The notes below the pieces were generated by a model. It was given only the letters and a program-made list of their open reading frames with translations, did not search any database and was not told the origin of the DNA. From Cyanobium sp. CZS48M (lineage in GTDB: Bacteria; Cyanobacteriota; Cyanobacteriia; PCC-6307; Cyanobiaceae), in assembly GCA_030373145.1 (NCBI GenBank), contig JAUCZK010000003.1, positions 1-64,000 on the forward strand: a stretch of 64,000 nucleotides of DNA, in the 5' to 3' direction. The position numbers and the translations under genes were made by a program. This document shows, piece after piece, positions 54,097 to 63,167 of this stretch. Each line of letters starts with the position of its first letter. Positions within the stretch are counted from its first letter, which is position 1.

Positions 54097-55059
54097 GTGC
54101 AAGTCACCTTCCTGGGCACCAGTTCGGGTGTACCCACCCGTTCCCGCAATGTCTCAGCGGTGGCTCTGCGCCTGCCCCAGCGGGCCGAGCTCTGGCTGTT
54201 CGACTGCGGCGAGGGGACCCAGCACCAGTTCCTGCGCAGTGAGCTGAGGGTGTCGCAGCTGCGGCGCATCTTCATCACCCACATGCACGGCGACCACGTC
54301 TTCGGCTTGCCGGGCCTGCTGGCCAGCCTCGGGCTGGCCGGGGCCTGCAGCGGCGTCGATCTCTACGGCCCCGATCCCCTGCGCGACTACCTCGAGGGTG
54401 TGCTGCGCACCTCCTCGACGCGGATCGGCTACCCCCTGCGCACCCACCGGGTGCACAGGGCCGCCCACGAAGGAACGGTGCTGCTCGACGACGACGACCT
54501 GCTGGTGCGCTGTACGCAGCTCACCCACCGCATCCCGGCCTACGCCTACCGGGTGGAGCAGAAGCCACGGGCCGGTCGCTTCGACATCGACAAAGCGCGC
54601 GAGCTGGGCATCCCAGCGGGGCCGATCTATGCCGAGCTCAAGGCCGGTCGGGAGGTGTGCCTCGACGACGGACGAATCATCCGCGGCGAAAGCCTCTGCG
54701 GCCCCGATCGCCCGGGTGCCAGCGTGGTGTACTGCACCGACACGGTGTTCAGTGAAGCGGCGGTGGAGCTGGCCCGCGGAGCCGATCTGCTCATCCACGA
54801 ATCCACCTTCGCCCACAACGAAGCGGAGATGGCCTTCCAGCGCCAGCACTCCACCAGCACCATGGCCGCGCAGACAGCGGCTCTGGCGGGGGTGAAGCAA
54901 CTGGTGCTCACCCACCTCAGTCCGCGCTACGTGGCCGGCAACAGCGTCACCCCCGACGACCTGGTGAACGAAGCCCGGGCGATCTTCCCGAACACCCTCG
55001 TGGCCAAGGACTTTCTCAGCCTGGAGGTGAGCGCCGCAGGCGATGGCCAGGCCCCCTGA
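54097..55059 (+). CDS. rnz: Ribonuclease Z
   Basis: 320 residues from the GTG at 54097, preceded by GGA; the frame runs further upstream but is not conserved there. Metallo-beta-lactamase fold: [22 protein letters not shown], the signature [15 protein letters not shown], the flexible-arm region, and HLSPRY. It trims the 3' ends of tRNA precursors. Complete catalytic set. Confidence 0.94.
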   Translation: MQVTFLGTSSGVPTRSRNVSAVALRLPQRAELWLFDCGEGTQHQFLRSELRVSQLRRIFITHMHGDHVFGLPGLLASLGLAGACSGVDLYGPDPLRDYLEGVLRTSSTRIGYPLRTHRVHRAAHEGTVLLDDDDLLVRCTQLTHRIPAYAYRVEQKPRAGRFDIDKARELGIPAGPIYAELKAGREVCLDDGRIIRGESLCGPDRPGASVVYCTDTVFSEAAVELARGADLLIHESTFAHNEAEMAFQRQHSTSTMAAQTAALAGVKQLVLTHLSPRYVAGNSVTPDDLVNEARAIFPNTLVAKDFLSLEVSAAGDGQAP

Positions 55060-55176
55060 GGAGCCGCCGGGCAACGGTGATCGCTGCAACAGTTCTTGAT
55101 TCCCGGCCAGCGGGCCCTTTGCCCGTGATACAAGGTCTCAGGTGCGGTGCCTACCGCCTTTTCGCCGGCTCCCTTC

Positions 55177-55719
55177 ATGGCCTCTTTGCTTCCCACTGCC
55201 CTTCGGGCGGTTGTCCGGGCCCTTCGGGCGGTTGCCCGGACCCTGGTGGTTCTGCCCCTGGCGCTTCTGCTCAGTCTTGGCTTCTGCGTGACGGCCGCCC
55301 AGGCCGCCCAATGGGACACCGCCACCCTCACGGTGCCTGGTGACCCTGACGGCAACCTGGTCACCTTCAGCGAAGCGGAGATCAAGGGGGGCCGCAAGCT
55401 CTTCAACGACAGCTGCGGCACCTGCCACGCCGGCGGCGTCACCAAGACCAACTACAACGTGGGCCTCGATCCCGAGACCCTCTCTCTGGCCACCCCCTCG
55501 CGTGACTCGGTCGAGGCCCTGGTGGACTTCATCAAGGACCCCACCTCCTACGACGGCGAGTACAGCATCTCCGACGTGCACCCGAGCATGCGCAGCAGCG
55601 ATGTGTTCGTCAAGATGCGCGACCTCGACGATGACGACCTGCGGGTGATCGCCGGTTACATCCTGGTGGCCCCGAAGGTGAGCGGCACCCAGTGGGGCGG
55701 CGGCAAGGTCTACTTCTGA
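55177..55719 (+). CDS. psbV: Photosystem II cytochrome c-550
   Basis: 180 residues. A signal peptide directs it to the thylakoid lumen (LVVLPLALLLSLGFCVTAAQA cleaved before AQWDTATL). The haem is bound at CGTCH, with the distal His in DVHPSMRSSD; the ending GGGKVYF is typical. It stabilises the oxygen-evolving cluster. A GTG at 55147 would add 10 residues. The signal-peptide region contains a 21-bp tandem duplication (about 55199-55242) encoding two ALRAV units. Confidence 0.95.
   Translation: MASLLPTALRAVVRALRAVARTLVVLPLALLLSLGFCVTAAQAAQWDTATLTVPGDPDGNLVTFSEAEIKGGRKLFNDSCGTCHAGGVTKTNYNVGLDPETLSLATPSRDSVEALVDFIKDPTSYDGEYSISDVHPSMRSSDVFVKMRDLDDDDLRVIAGYILVAPKVSGTQWGGGKVYF
55199..55242 (+). 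repeat. 21-bp tandem duplication inside the psbV signal-peptide coding region
   Basis: CCCTTCGGGCGGTTG occurs twice, 21 bp apart, with CCGG after each copy. It adds seven codons in frame (RALRAV-type units) and lengthens the positive n-region of the signal peptide. Confidence 0.75.
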
Positions 55720-55725
55720 ATCCGA

Positions 55726-55739
55726 CTGGCTGAAGCCAG
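55726..55739 (+). terminator. Hairpin after psbV
   Basis: CTGGCT-GA-AGCCAG, a perfect 6-bp stem 7 nt after the psbV stop. It is followed by a CT-rich run rather than T's, so it is a weak terminator candidate. Confidence 0.35.
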
Positions 55740-55825
55740 CTCCTCCTCCATGCCGTGGTCCCTCCCCTGGGCCCGCGGCTTTGTGTTGGGCCCGCTCAGG
55801 GCCACGGCCAGCGATCGGCTCAGCG

Positions 55826-56209
55826 TCAGGCCGCCTGCGCCAGATCGGGGGGACTCACATTGGCGGCATCCATGCTTCCGGGCTGCTTGCTGTACCACCA
55901 CTCCTGCAAGGCCGGGGAGAGGCGCTGGGGGAAGAGGGTGAGCACGGTGCAGGTGGGTCTGGCGCCGGGCTGCAGCAGCTCCACGGCGTAGGAGGGGCAA
56001 CGTCTGGAGGCCAGGTCGGCCACAAAGCGCCGGCCGATGCGACGCCAGCTGGGCTCCTTGCTGCGCCAGGCCAGGCGGCAGCAGGGCCAGGGCAGCTCAT
56101 CGCGATCGAACAGGCGACAGCAGGGACCCAGCACCCGGAAGCTGTACTGGCCACCCGGGCTGCAATGCTCGCTGCCGGGCTCCATCAGGGTATCCACCAA
56201 CGCGGGCAT
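55826..56209 (-). CDS. Cys-rich small protein of unknown function
   Basis: 127 residues from the ATG at 56209. Cysteines are frequent (CCRLFDRDELPWPCCRLAW, SRRCPSYA, RPTCTVL) and could bind a metal or cluster. I do not recognise a family. The longer frame to 56254 reads straight through the petF terminator and encodes part of it as ATLRGGFF, so it is unlikely. The 56209 ATG itself touches the T-run and has no ribosome-binding site; ATG at 56185 is another option. Expression is uncertain. Confidence 0.5.
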   Translation of the reverse strand: MPALVDTLMEPGSEHCSPGGQYSFRVLGPCCRLFDRDELPWPCCRLAWRSKEPSWRRIGRRFVADLASRRCPSYAVELLQPGARPTCTVLTLFPQRLSPALQEWWYSKQPGSMDAANVSPPDLAQAA

Positions 56210-56210
56210 G

Positions 56211-56233
56211 AAAAAGCCACCCCGAAGGGTGGC
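56211..56233 (-). terminator. Rho-independent terminator after petF
   Basis: On the minus strand GCCACC-CTTCGG-GGTGGC is followed by TTTTT, a compact stem with a C(UUCG)G-type loop. It lies 40 nt past the petF stop and would end its transcript, just before the start of the Cys-rich ORF. Confidence 0.85.
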
Positions 56234-56273
56234 AGAGATGGGATCTGGATTCAAGCCATGCCAGGCCTGAGGC

Positions 56274-56573
56274 TCAATAGAGCTCTTCTTCGGCGTGGGT
56301 CTTGATGGTGCAGTCGGAGGTGGGGTAAGCCACGCAGGTCAGCACGAAGCCGGCTTCGATCTGGTCGTCGTCGAGGAAGCTCTGGTCCGACTGGTCGACG
56401 GTGCCGGTGGTGAGCTTGCCGGCGCAGGTGGAGCAGGCGCCAGCGCGGCAGGAGTAAGGCAGGTCGATGCCCTGCTCCTCGGCGGCATCAAGGATGTACT
56501 GATCGTCGGGAACCTCGATGGTCTTGTTGAGTCCCTCGCTCTCGTTGATGAGGGTGACCTTGTAGGAAGCCAT
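56274..56573 (-). CDS. petF: Plant-type [2Fe-2S] ferredoxin
   Basis: 99 residues. Cluster ligands are in [14 protein letters not shown] (three Cys) and [12 protein letters not shown] (fourth Cys). The acidic surface and [37 protein letters not shown] are typical of photosynthetic Fd1. It carries electrons from photosystem I to FNR and other reductases. Probably monocistronic, with its own terminator. Confidence 0.96.
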   Translation of the reverse strand: MASYKVTLINESEGLNKTIEVPDDQYILDAAEEQGIDLPYSCRAGACSTCAGKLTTGTVDQSDQSFLDDDQIEAGFVLTCVAYPTSDCTIKTHAEEELY

Positions 56574-56615
56574 GGAAAGGATTGGGGCTCACAGACTCCT
56601 GAGTGTTCAGGGCCT

Positions 56616-56722
56616 GTAGGACCGCACTGTCCTACATCGGACCGGGGCGCTGCCGGCGCTCCTGGCAGCGCAGCGCCGGAAGCCCAATCAAAGGGTGGGC
56701 ACGCATAAGCGTGATTTATGCG
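56616..56722. other. Structured gap between petF and prmA
   Basis: Two hairpins are visible. GTAGGAC/GTCCTAC is at about 56616-56635, near where a petF promoter or leader should lie. CGCATAA/TTATGCG at 56702-56722 includes the prmA stop codon and may end the prmA transcript. A GC-rich self-complementary run lies between them. Confidence 0.4.
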
Positions 56723-57657
56723 ACATCTCCTGGGATCACAGCCCGGCACCACTGGATCTGCAGCAGTCCCCAGACGCCCTGAGAGGCCACCAGCTCGGCG
56801 CTCCAGCCCTCCAGAGCCAGCAGCCGGCAGAGCTCCTCGGCCTGGTCCACCAGCAGGCCGCTGAGCAGGCCAACGCCGGCTGGTGCCAGCAGGGAGCGGA
56901 ACTGGCCGGCCAGTTCGGCGATCACCGGCGCCAGGATGTTGCAGAGCAGCAGATCGGCCGGTCCGGCCTCCCCCAGCAGAACCGCCAGCTCCAGGGCCGA
57001 TCCCTCCACCACCTGCAGCGGCCCGCCGGGCCGCACGGGACAGCCGTTGAGCTCAGCGTTGCTGGCCGTGGCCCGCACCGCCAGGGGGTCGGTGTCGGCC
57101 GCGGCCACGCAGCGGGCCCCCAGGCGCAGGGCACCAAGGCCGAGGATGCCACTGCCGCAGCCCAGATCAGCCACCCGCTGATCAATCGGCGCCAGCCGCT
57201 CCATCGCTTCAAGGCAGAGGCGGGTGGTGGGATGACTGCCGGTGCCGAAGGCGCTGCCGGGATCGATCCGGATCAGCTCACGGCCGGCGTGCTCCGCCGG
57301 CGGCTCCAGCCAGGCGGGCAGGATCAGCAGGCGCTCGCCCACCGGATCGGGCTGCCAGTGGCGCTTCCAGCTGAGGCTCCAGTCCTCCTCGTCCTGCAGC
57401 GCCCAGGTCAAGGGGGGCAGGGCGATGGCGAAGGGCTCGGTGAGGCGCTGCAGCTCCTCGGCCAGCCGCAGCCGCTCCGGCTGGGGCCAGTCGACCTCTG
57501 GCAGCCAGGCCACCAGCTGATGGTCCCTGGGCTGATCAGGGCTGAACTGGATGGCCACCCGGCGGATGCCGAGGGAGGGCAGCTTCCAGAGCAGCGATTC
57601 CTCCAGCTCGGGAGGAGCCTCCATCTCCAGACGCCACCAGCGGGGAGCCGGGGACAT
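56716..57657 (-). CDS. prmA: Ribosomal protein L11 methyltransferase
   Basis: 313 residues. GTGSHPTTRLCLEAM and VADLGCGSGILGLGALRLGA form the SAM site, LLCNILAPVIAELA the catalytic NxLAxxI block. It trimethylates L11. The start lies 11 nt after the serA stop on the same strand, so the two are probably cotranscribed. Confidence 0.94.
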   Translation of the reverse strand: MSPAPRWWRLEMEAPPELEESLLWKLPSLGIRRVAIQFSPDQPRDHQLVAWLPEVDWPQPERLRLAEELQRLTEPFAIALPPLTWALQDEEDWSLSWKRHWQPDPVGERLLILPAWLEPPAEHAGRELIRIDPGSAFGTGSHPTTRLCLEAMERLAPIDQRVADLGCGSGILGLGALRLGARCVAAADTDPLAVRATASNAELNGCPVRPGGPLQVVEGSALELAVLLGEAGPADLLLCNILAPVIAELAGQFRSLLAPAGVGLLSGLLVDQAEELCRLLALEGWSAELVASQGVWGLLQIQWCRAVIPGDVA

Positions 57658-57668
57658 GGCAGCGGCGC

Positions 57669-59255
57669 TCAGAGCGTGACCGGATGGGCTTCCTGGATGC
57701 CATTGATCTCGTGGATCGAGATCAGCAGGCTGGGGGGGATCGGATCGTCGAGGCTGAGCACCATCACCGCATCGCCGCGGACGATGCGGCGGCCCACCTG
57801 CATCGAGGCGATGTTGACGTTGTGCTCGCCCAGCAGCGAGCCGATGTTGCCGATGATCCCGGGCATGTCGCGGTGGCGGGTGATCAGCATGTGCCGGGTG
57901 GGCATCACGTTGACGGGGAACTCATCGATGGTGGTGATGCGCAGGTCACCGTCGGCGAACACCGCTCCGGTGACGCTGTGGCTGCCCTGGCCGCCGCGGC
58001 AGGTGAGCTGCAGCGAGCCGCCGGCGAAGTCGCGACTGGCGTCGTCCTTGACCTCCAGCACGTGGATGCCGCGGCTGCGGGCTTCGATGCCGGCATTGAC
58101 GTAGTTGATGCGATCGCCGAGGGCGCTGGAGAGCAGGCCCTTGAGGGCGGCCACCACCAGCGGCTGGGAGGGATGGTGGGCGAATTCGCCCTGGAGCCGC
58201 ACCTCCAGGTCCTGGATCGAGCCCCCGGCCAGCTGACTGAGCAGCAGCCCGAGGGTTTCGGCCAGCTGCAGGTGGGGCTTGAGCCGCTCCATCACCTCCG
58301 GGGTCAGACCGGGGATGTTCACGGCGCTGCGGGCGGGCAGCCCCAGCAGCACGTCACGGATCTGTTCGGCCACATCGACCGACACGTTCTCCTGGGCTTC
58401 CTCGGTGGAGGCACCCAGGTGGGGGGTGAGGATCAGGCGGTCATCCACCCGGCGCAGGGGGGAGTCGGCCTCCAGGGGCTCGTTGCCATAAACATCGAGG
58501 GCGGCGCCGGCGATGGTGCCGGAGCTGACGGCCTCGGCCAGCGCCTTCTCATCGACGATGCCACCGCGGGCACAGTTGACCAGCCGCGCCGTGGGCTTCA
58601 TCGTCGCCAGCAGCTCGGCGTTCACCAGGTTTTCGGTGTCGGGGGTGCGGGGCAGGTGCAGGCTGATGAAATCGGCTTCGGCGAAGAGCGGACCGATCGC
58701 CATCAGGCGCACCTGCATCACCTGGGCGCGCTCGGCGGAGATGTAGGGGTCGTAGGCCAGCACCTCCATGCCCATGGCCTTGGCGACGCGGGCCACGTGG
58801 GAGCCGATCTTGCCCAGCCCCACCACGCCGAGCTTTTTCTTGTAGAGCTCATTGCCGACGTACTTCTTGCGCTCCCAGCCGCCGGCCATGGTGCTGACGT
58901 GGGCCTGGGGCACGTGGCGGGAGAGGGCCAGCATCATCGCCAGCGCATGCTCGGCGGCCGCGATCGTGTTGCCCTCCGGTGAGTTCACCACCAGCACGCC
59001 CCGCTGGGTGGCGGCCTCCACATCGACGTTGTCGACGCCGACGCCGGCGCGGCCGATGATTTTCAAGCGAGTGGCGGCCTCGATGATGGCGGCGGTCACC
59101 TGGGTGCCGGAGCGGATCATCAGGGCGTCGTAGTCGCCGATGATCTGTAGCAACTGCTCCGGGGCCAGCCCCGTTCGCACATCCACCTGGGCCACCTGGG
59201 AGAGGATGTCGATACCCGTCTGGTCGATGGGATCAGAAACCAGAACCTTTGTCAT
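57669..59255 (-). CDS. serA: D-3-phosphoglycerate dehydrogenase
   Basis: 528 residues from the ATG at 59255. NAD site: LGVVGLGKIGSHVARVAKAMGM. Catalytic Arg, Glu and His regions: NCARGGIVDE and TPHLGASTEEAQ. After the allosteric substrate-binding domain, a C-terminal ACT domain (about 455-528: HMLITRHRDMPGIIGNIGSLLGEHNVNIASMQVGR) gives serine feedback. First step of serine synthesis. The extra N-terminal frame to 59336 is not protein-like. Confidence 0.95.
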   Translation of the reverse strand: MTKVLVSDPIDQTGIDILSQVAQVDVRTGLAPEQLLQIIGDYDALMIRSGTQVTAAIIEAATRLKIIGRAGVGVDNVDVEAATQRGVLVVNSPEGNTIAAAEHALAMMLALSRHVPQAHVSTMAGGWERKKYVGNELYKKKLGVVGLGKIGSHVARVAKAMGMEVLAYDPYISAERAQVMQVRLMAIGPLFAEADFISLHLPRTPDTENLVNAELLATMKPTARLVNCARGGIVDEKALAEAVSSGTIAGAALDVYGNEPLEADSPLRRVDDRLILTPHLGASTEEAQENVSVDVAEQIRDVLLGLPARSAVNIPGLTPEVMERLKPHLQLAETLGLLLSQLAGGSIQDLEVRLQGEFAHHPSQPLVVAALKGLLSSALGDRINYVNAGIEARSRGIHVLEVKDDASRDFAGGSLQLTCRGGQGSHSVTGAVFADGDLRITTIDEFPVNVMPTRHMLITRHRDMPGIIGNIGSLLGEHNVNIASMQVGRRIVRGDAVMVLSLDDPIPPSLLISIHEINGIQEAHPVTL

Positions 59256-59402
59256 GACCCGGGGCACAGAGAGAGGTGGTCCGGAGAATTCCAGACGCTG
59301 CCGGGGGTGAAGTGTAGTGAGCGGTGGCCACGGCACCCCCCACCAACGCCGAGAATCAGACCTTTAGGGCGCTCGGTCTTGGGACTGTCGGTGGTGGTGG
59401 TG

Positions 59403-59882
59403 ATGAAGGACCGGCGCAAGCTGCAGCGGTTGCGCGATCAGCTCACTGAACTCCGGCCCGCCCCGAGGGTGCTGATGGCCCTTGGGGAAGGGGAGGCCAG
59501 CATCGATTCCGTCGAGATGCTCAATCCGGCCCTGGCCCGGCAGAGGCGGCAGCGCAGCATGGTGCGCTGGCTGATGCCGTTCGGCTTCTTCGCCGGACTG
59601 ATGTTCACCTTCATCACCGACCTTCATACCTTTTCCTTCGCCGGCACCTACGGCGAACCCGTGATCGGCGGACTCCTGGGCATGGGCTCCGGCTGGATGG
59701 GCAGCTACGCCGCCGCCGCCAGCGTCCGCTCCGAGGCCGACGACCGCATCCGCAGCCTGCGCAACCGCCTGGAGGAAGGCAGCTGGTTGCTGCTGGTGGA
59801 GAGCAGCCCGGGGCAGGAGATTCCCTGGCTGATGATTCAGCAGGCCGGTCCCCAGGCGGTGGTGCGCCTGGGCGAAGGATGA
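59403..59882 (+). CDS. Conserved-looking membrane protein of unknown function
   Basis: 159 residues from the ATG at 59403. A charged N-terminal part (MKDRRKLQRLRDQLTEL) precedes two hydrophobic segments (WLMPFGFFAGLMFTFITDL, GGLLGMGSGWMGSYAAAA) and a soluble tail (WLLLVESSPGQEIPWLMIQQAGPQAVVRL). It overlaps the PSII S4 gene by 4 nt, a pairing that hints at a photosynthesis-related role (inference). Earlier in-frame starts to 59307 exist. Confidence 0.7.
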   Translation: MKDRRKLQRLRDQLTELRPAPRVLMALGEGEASIDSVEMLNPALARQRRQRSMVRWLMPFGFFAGLMFTFITDLHTFSFAGTYGEPVIGGLLGMGSGWMGSYAAAASVRSEADDRIRSLRNRLEEGSWLLLVESSPGQEIPWLMIQQAGPQAVVRLGEG

Positions 59883-60673
59883 GCCGCACGCCCCCCGGCG
59901 CCGAGCTGCTGCGCGGCAGCCACGATCCCGACGCCCTCGAGCCGCTGATCGCCCTGGCCGAGCAGGCCCTGCGCGACTGGCAGCCCCACTGGTCGGGGTT
60001 CCTCTCCGCCGTGGTCCGGGAGGAGGCGATGGAACGCCTCGGCAGCCTCAGCGAGCTGCAGCTGGAGGCCGTGGGCGGCAGGCCCCAGGCCGAACGCTGC
60101 CGGCTGCTGCTGCTGCGCCACGACCTGGCCGATGGTTCTCCCTCCCCAGTGGCGCCCCTGGCGGGGCTGGAGGTCAGCGGCAACTTCCTCTTTGATCCAG
60201 CCGAGCCTGGCGATGTGCGCAGCGCCCTGCTGGCCGCCGGTGCCCTCGACGGGGAGCTGGGCGATCTCTGGCTGCGCGGCGACCGGGGCGCCCAGGTGAT
60301 CGTGGCCCCCGAGCTGGCCAACCGCCTGGGGGGGGGCAAGGCCCTGGTCCGAAGCGTGGAGGTGGAGCTGGAGGCCAGGGAGCTGGATCAGCTGCAGCCG
60401 CCCACCAGGCCCCAGCCCCGCCAGCTGGCCACGGTGGAGGCATCCCTACGCCTGGATGCGGTGGCCTCGGCGGGGTTCGGCATCTCCCGCAGCCGCATGG
60501 CCGAACTGGTGCGCAGCGGCGCCACCCGCGTGAACTGGCAGCCGGTGACCACCCCCAGCCGTGACCTCAGAACCGGGGACCGCATCCAGCTGGAGAACCG
60601 CGGCGAGCTGACGGTGATCTCGATCCAGTCCACCAAGCGCCAGCGCTGGCGGCTGGAACTTCAACGCCATTGA
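59879..60673 (+). CDS. Photosystem II S4 domain protein
   Basis: 264 residues. The C-terminal S4 RNA-binding domain (about 185-250: LDAVASAGFGISRSRMAELVRSGATRVNWQ, RTGDRIQLENRGELTVI) follows a YlmH-like N-terminal part (about 75-180, FLSAVVREEAMERL upstream). Known from cyanobacteria and chloroplasts as the PSII S4 domain protein, thought to act in PSII repair or RNA handling. Coupled to the preceding membrane protein gene. Confidence 0.87.
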   Translation: MSRTPPGAELLRGSHDPDALEPLIALAEQALRDWQPHWSGFLSAVVREEAMERLGSLSELQLEAVGGRPQAERCRLLLLRHDLADGSPSPVAPLAGLEVSGNFLFDPAEPGDVRSALLAAGALDGELGDLWLRGDRGAQVIVAPELANRLGGGKALVRSVEVELEARELDQLQPPTRPQPRQLATVEASLRLDAVASAGFGISRSRMAELVRSGATRVNWQPVTTPSRDLRTGDRIQLENRGELTVISIQSTKRQRWRLELQRH

Positions 60674-60778
60674 GAGGCGGCAGGGCCGACTGCTAGGTTG
60701 CCTTCTCCGATCCTGGCGGCACCGAAAAGGAGCCAACCTCGCAGGATCGTATCGACGGAACTTCCAGGTTCCGAACCC

Positions 60779-60850
60779 GGGCGATTAGCTCAGAGGTAGA
60801 GCACTACCTTGACACGGTAGGAGTCACTGGTTCGATTCCAGTATCGCCCA
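60779..60850 (+). tRNA. tRNA-Val (anticodon GAC)
   Basis: A complete cloverleaf: acceptor GGGCGAT/ATCGCCC, D arm GCTC-AGAGGTA-GAGC, anticodon arm CTACC-TTGACAC-GGTAG with anticodon GAC, short variable loop, T arm ACTGG-TTCGATT-CCAGT, discriminator A. CCA is not encoded. It reads GUC and GUU. It lies between the PSII S4 gene and murD. Confidence 0.96.
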
Positions 60851-60877
60851 CTGAATCCTCTGCCCCAGGAGTTCAGA

Positions 60878-62269
60878 ATGTCCAGCTCGTCACACCCCTT
60901 GGCGGTGGTGATCGGTCTTGGGCGTTCCGGCTGCGGCGCAGCCCGCCTTCTGCAGGCCAGCGGCCAGCGGGTACTGGTGCTGGAGAGCCGCCGCAACCCG
61001 GAGCTGGAGCAGCAGGCCACCGCCCTGCGCGCCGCGGGGGTGGAGGTGCAGCTGGGGCGATCCCTGAACGGCGAGTGCTTCACCCAGCTCCAGCCAGGCC
61101 GTGACCGGGTGGTGGTGAGCCCAGGCATCCGCTGGGATCATCCGGTGCTACAGGCCCTGAGGGATCGGGGCGTGGGGGTCTGCGGCGAGATGTCGGTGGC
61201 CTGGGAGGCCAGTGGCGCCATCCCCTGGATCGGCATCACCGGCACCAACGGCAAGACCACCGTCACCCATCTGGTCAGTCATCTGCTCAACCACGCCGGG
61301 CTCGATGCACCGATGGTCGGCAATGTCGGGATCTCGGCCGCCGAATTGCTGCTGGAGCGCCAAGGGCCCGCAGCCAGCCCACCCGACTGGCTGGTGGTGG
61401 AGCTGAGCAGCTACCAGATCGAAGCGTCGGCGGAACTGGCACCACGCCTGGGGCTCTGGACCACCCTCACACCCGACCATCTGGAGCGGCACGGAACGCT
61501 GGAGGCCTACCGGGCGATCAAGCGCCGCCTGCTGGAGAACTGCGGCGAGCAACTGCTCAATGGCGATGACGCCGACCTGCGCGCCCATGCCGGCAGCTGG
61601 GGGCGGGCCAGCTGGGTCACCGCCGGCGGCCGCGATCAGCTGGGTGCAGGCCTTCAGCCCAGTCTCTGGATCGACGACGGGGTGGTGACGGCAGCCTCAG
61701 GGCCCCTGTTCCCGGCCACCGCCCTGGCCCTGCCCGGGGCCCACAACCGTCAGAACCTGGTGCTGGCCGCCGCCGCCGCCCTCAGGCTGGGGCTGGAGCC
61801 GGCTGTGATCGAGGCCGCCCTGCGCAGCTTCCCCGGGGTGCCCCATCGCCTTGAGCAGATCCGCCTGCTGGATGGCGTGCGCTGGTTCAACGACAGCAAG
61901 GCCACCAACTACGACGCCGCCGAGGTGGGCCTCACGGCCGTGGAGGGGCCGGTGGTGGTGCTGGCTGGGGGTGAGATCAAGCAGGGTGATCCCGGGGCCT
62001 GGCTTCGGGCCCTCGGGCAGCAGGCAGCCGCTGTGGTGCTGTTCGGCGCGGCCCGGCAGGCCTTCGCCGACCTGCTGAGCGGCAGCGGCTATGGGGGCAC
62101 GGTGCAGTTGGTGGAAGGCCAGGCCCAGGGTGTGCCCCTGGCCCGGCAGCTGGCCCACCGCCTCGGCTGCCCCACGGTTCTGCTCTCACCGGCCTGCGCC
62201 AGCTTTGATCAATACAAGGATTTCGAAGCCCGCGGCGACCATTTCCGCGCCCTGGTGGACGCCCTCTGA
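60878..62269 (+). CDS. murD: UDP-N-acetylmuramoyl-L-alanine:D-glutamate ligase
   Basis: 463 residues. VVIGLGRSGCGAARLL begins the UDP-binding domain; WIGITGTNGKTTVTHLV is the P-loop; VVELSSYQIEAS, LTPDHLERHGTLEAY and RWFNDSKATNYDAA are the Mur ligase blocks. It adds D-Glu to UMA in peptidoglycan synthesis. The ATG lies 28 nt after the tRNA. Confidence 0.96.
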   Translation: MSSSSHPLAVVIGLGRSGCGAARLLQASGQRVLVLESRRNPELEQQATALRAAGVEVQLGRSLNGECFTQLQPGRDRVVVSPGIRWDHPVLQALRDRGVGVCGEMSVAWEASGAIPWIGITGTNGKTTVTHLVSHLLNHAGLDAPMVGNVGISAAELLLERQGPAASPPDWLVVELSSYQIEASAELAPRLGLWTTLTPDHLERHGTLEAYRAIKRRLLENCGEQLLNGDDADLRAHAGSWGRASWVTAGGRDQLGAGLQPSLWIDDGVVTAASGPLFPATALALPGAHNRQNLVLAAAAALRLGLEPAVIEAALRSFPGVPHRLEQIRLLDGVRWFNDSKATNYDAAEVGLTAVEGPVVVLAGGEIKQGDPGAWLRALGQQAAAVVLFGAARQAFADLLSGSGYGGTVQLVEGQAQGVPLARQLAHRLGCPTVLLSPACASFDQYKDFEARGDHFRALVDAL

Positions 62270-62304
62270 ACGGCCCCAGGACGCGGGACGTTCCACCCCT
62301 GCGT

Positions 62305-63033
62305 TCACAGCAGCCCAGTGCTGGCCTCCTCACGGGGCGAGAGGGGTGCACCGATCTCCCAGGAGGCCAGGTACTGCTGGATGAAGATCGCCGCCAGGGG
62401 AACGGTCACCAGCAGCGGCAACAGGCAGAACAGTGCCGAAATCAGAATCAAAGGGATGATTATCAACTGATAACCAATAAGTCCTATTGCGCTAGGCCCA
62501 GAAGATAAATCATTGAAGCAAGCCCAGAAGGCGGGCCAGAGCGGCTCCTCAGTGGTGAACACTCGCCGCACGTAGATGGGGGTGAGCGCCATCACGATCA
62601 GGCCTGGAATCACGCACAGCAGAATGCCAAGTCCGGTGGCGACGGAAACCAGCAACCCGGCCAGCACGTAGCGGCGGGGGTTGGCGCGCAGCAGGGCCAG
62701 GCTCTCCCGGTAGTTCAGATGATGTCCCGTGGCGAACCAGAGGGCCGGCAGGGCGGAGATCATCACCCCCAGCAGGCCCCCCACCACCTGATAGAGGAGC
62801 GTGAAGGGCAGGTTCAGTGCCGACGCCACCAGCTGGGTAACGCTCTCGCGCAGATCAGCCGAGACACCGCCCGTCACCGCCGTGGCGATCAAGGTGATGA
62901 GCAGGCTGATCACCACCGAGACCACCGCCAGCGCGATCACCGTGAGCTGCAGGGCCAGATAGGTGCGCCAGTGGGTTTCAAACAGGTTCCAGGCCGACTG
63001 GAGGGTGGGTTTCGGTGCGGCTGACTGGCCCAT
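62305..63033 (-). CDS. Multi-helix membrane protein of unknown function
   Basis: 242 residues from the ATG at 63033; the longer frame to 63141 starts with non-conserved sequence. At least four to five hydrophobic segments are visible (LALQLTVIALAVVSVVISLLITLIATAV, GGLLGVMISALPALWFA, LLVSVATGLGILLCVIPGLIVMALTPIY, IIIPLILISALFCLLPLLVTVPLAAIFI). It resembles the broad family of bacterial membrane proteins with a glycerophosphoryl-diester-like membrane domain or DUF975 style, but no enzyme motif is present. Confidence 0.75.
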   Translation of the reverse strand: MGQSAAPKPTLQSAWNLFETHWRTYLALQLTVIALAVVSVVISLLITLIATAVTGGVSADLRESVTQLVASALNLPFTLLYQVVGGLLGVMISALPALWFATGHHLNYRESLALLRANPRRYVLAGLLVSVATGLGILLCVIPGLIVMALTPIYVRRVFTTEEPLWPAFWACFNDLSSGPSAIGLIGYQLIIIPLILISALFCLLPLLVTVPLAAIFIQQYLASWEIGAPLSPREEASTGLL

Positions 63034-63167
63034 CGCCGTCGTCTCGTCAGGTTGTTCCAGATGTTGTCTAGGGCGGGGGTGCGCCCAGGCCAACCCAACC
63101 GACACAAACCCGCTCGATACAATCAAGCTTCCCTGACCCAACGGCCCTGCAGGGCACCCCAGGCGAG

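Noticed and set aside
60740-60778. A second tRNA or leader just before tRNA-Val
   Set aside because: No cloverleaf can be drawn; the stretch lacks a T-loop sequence.
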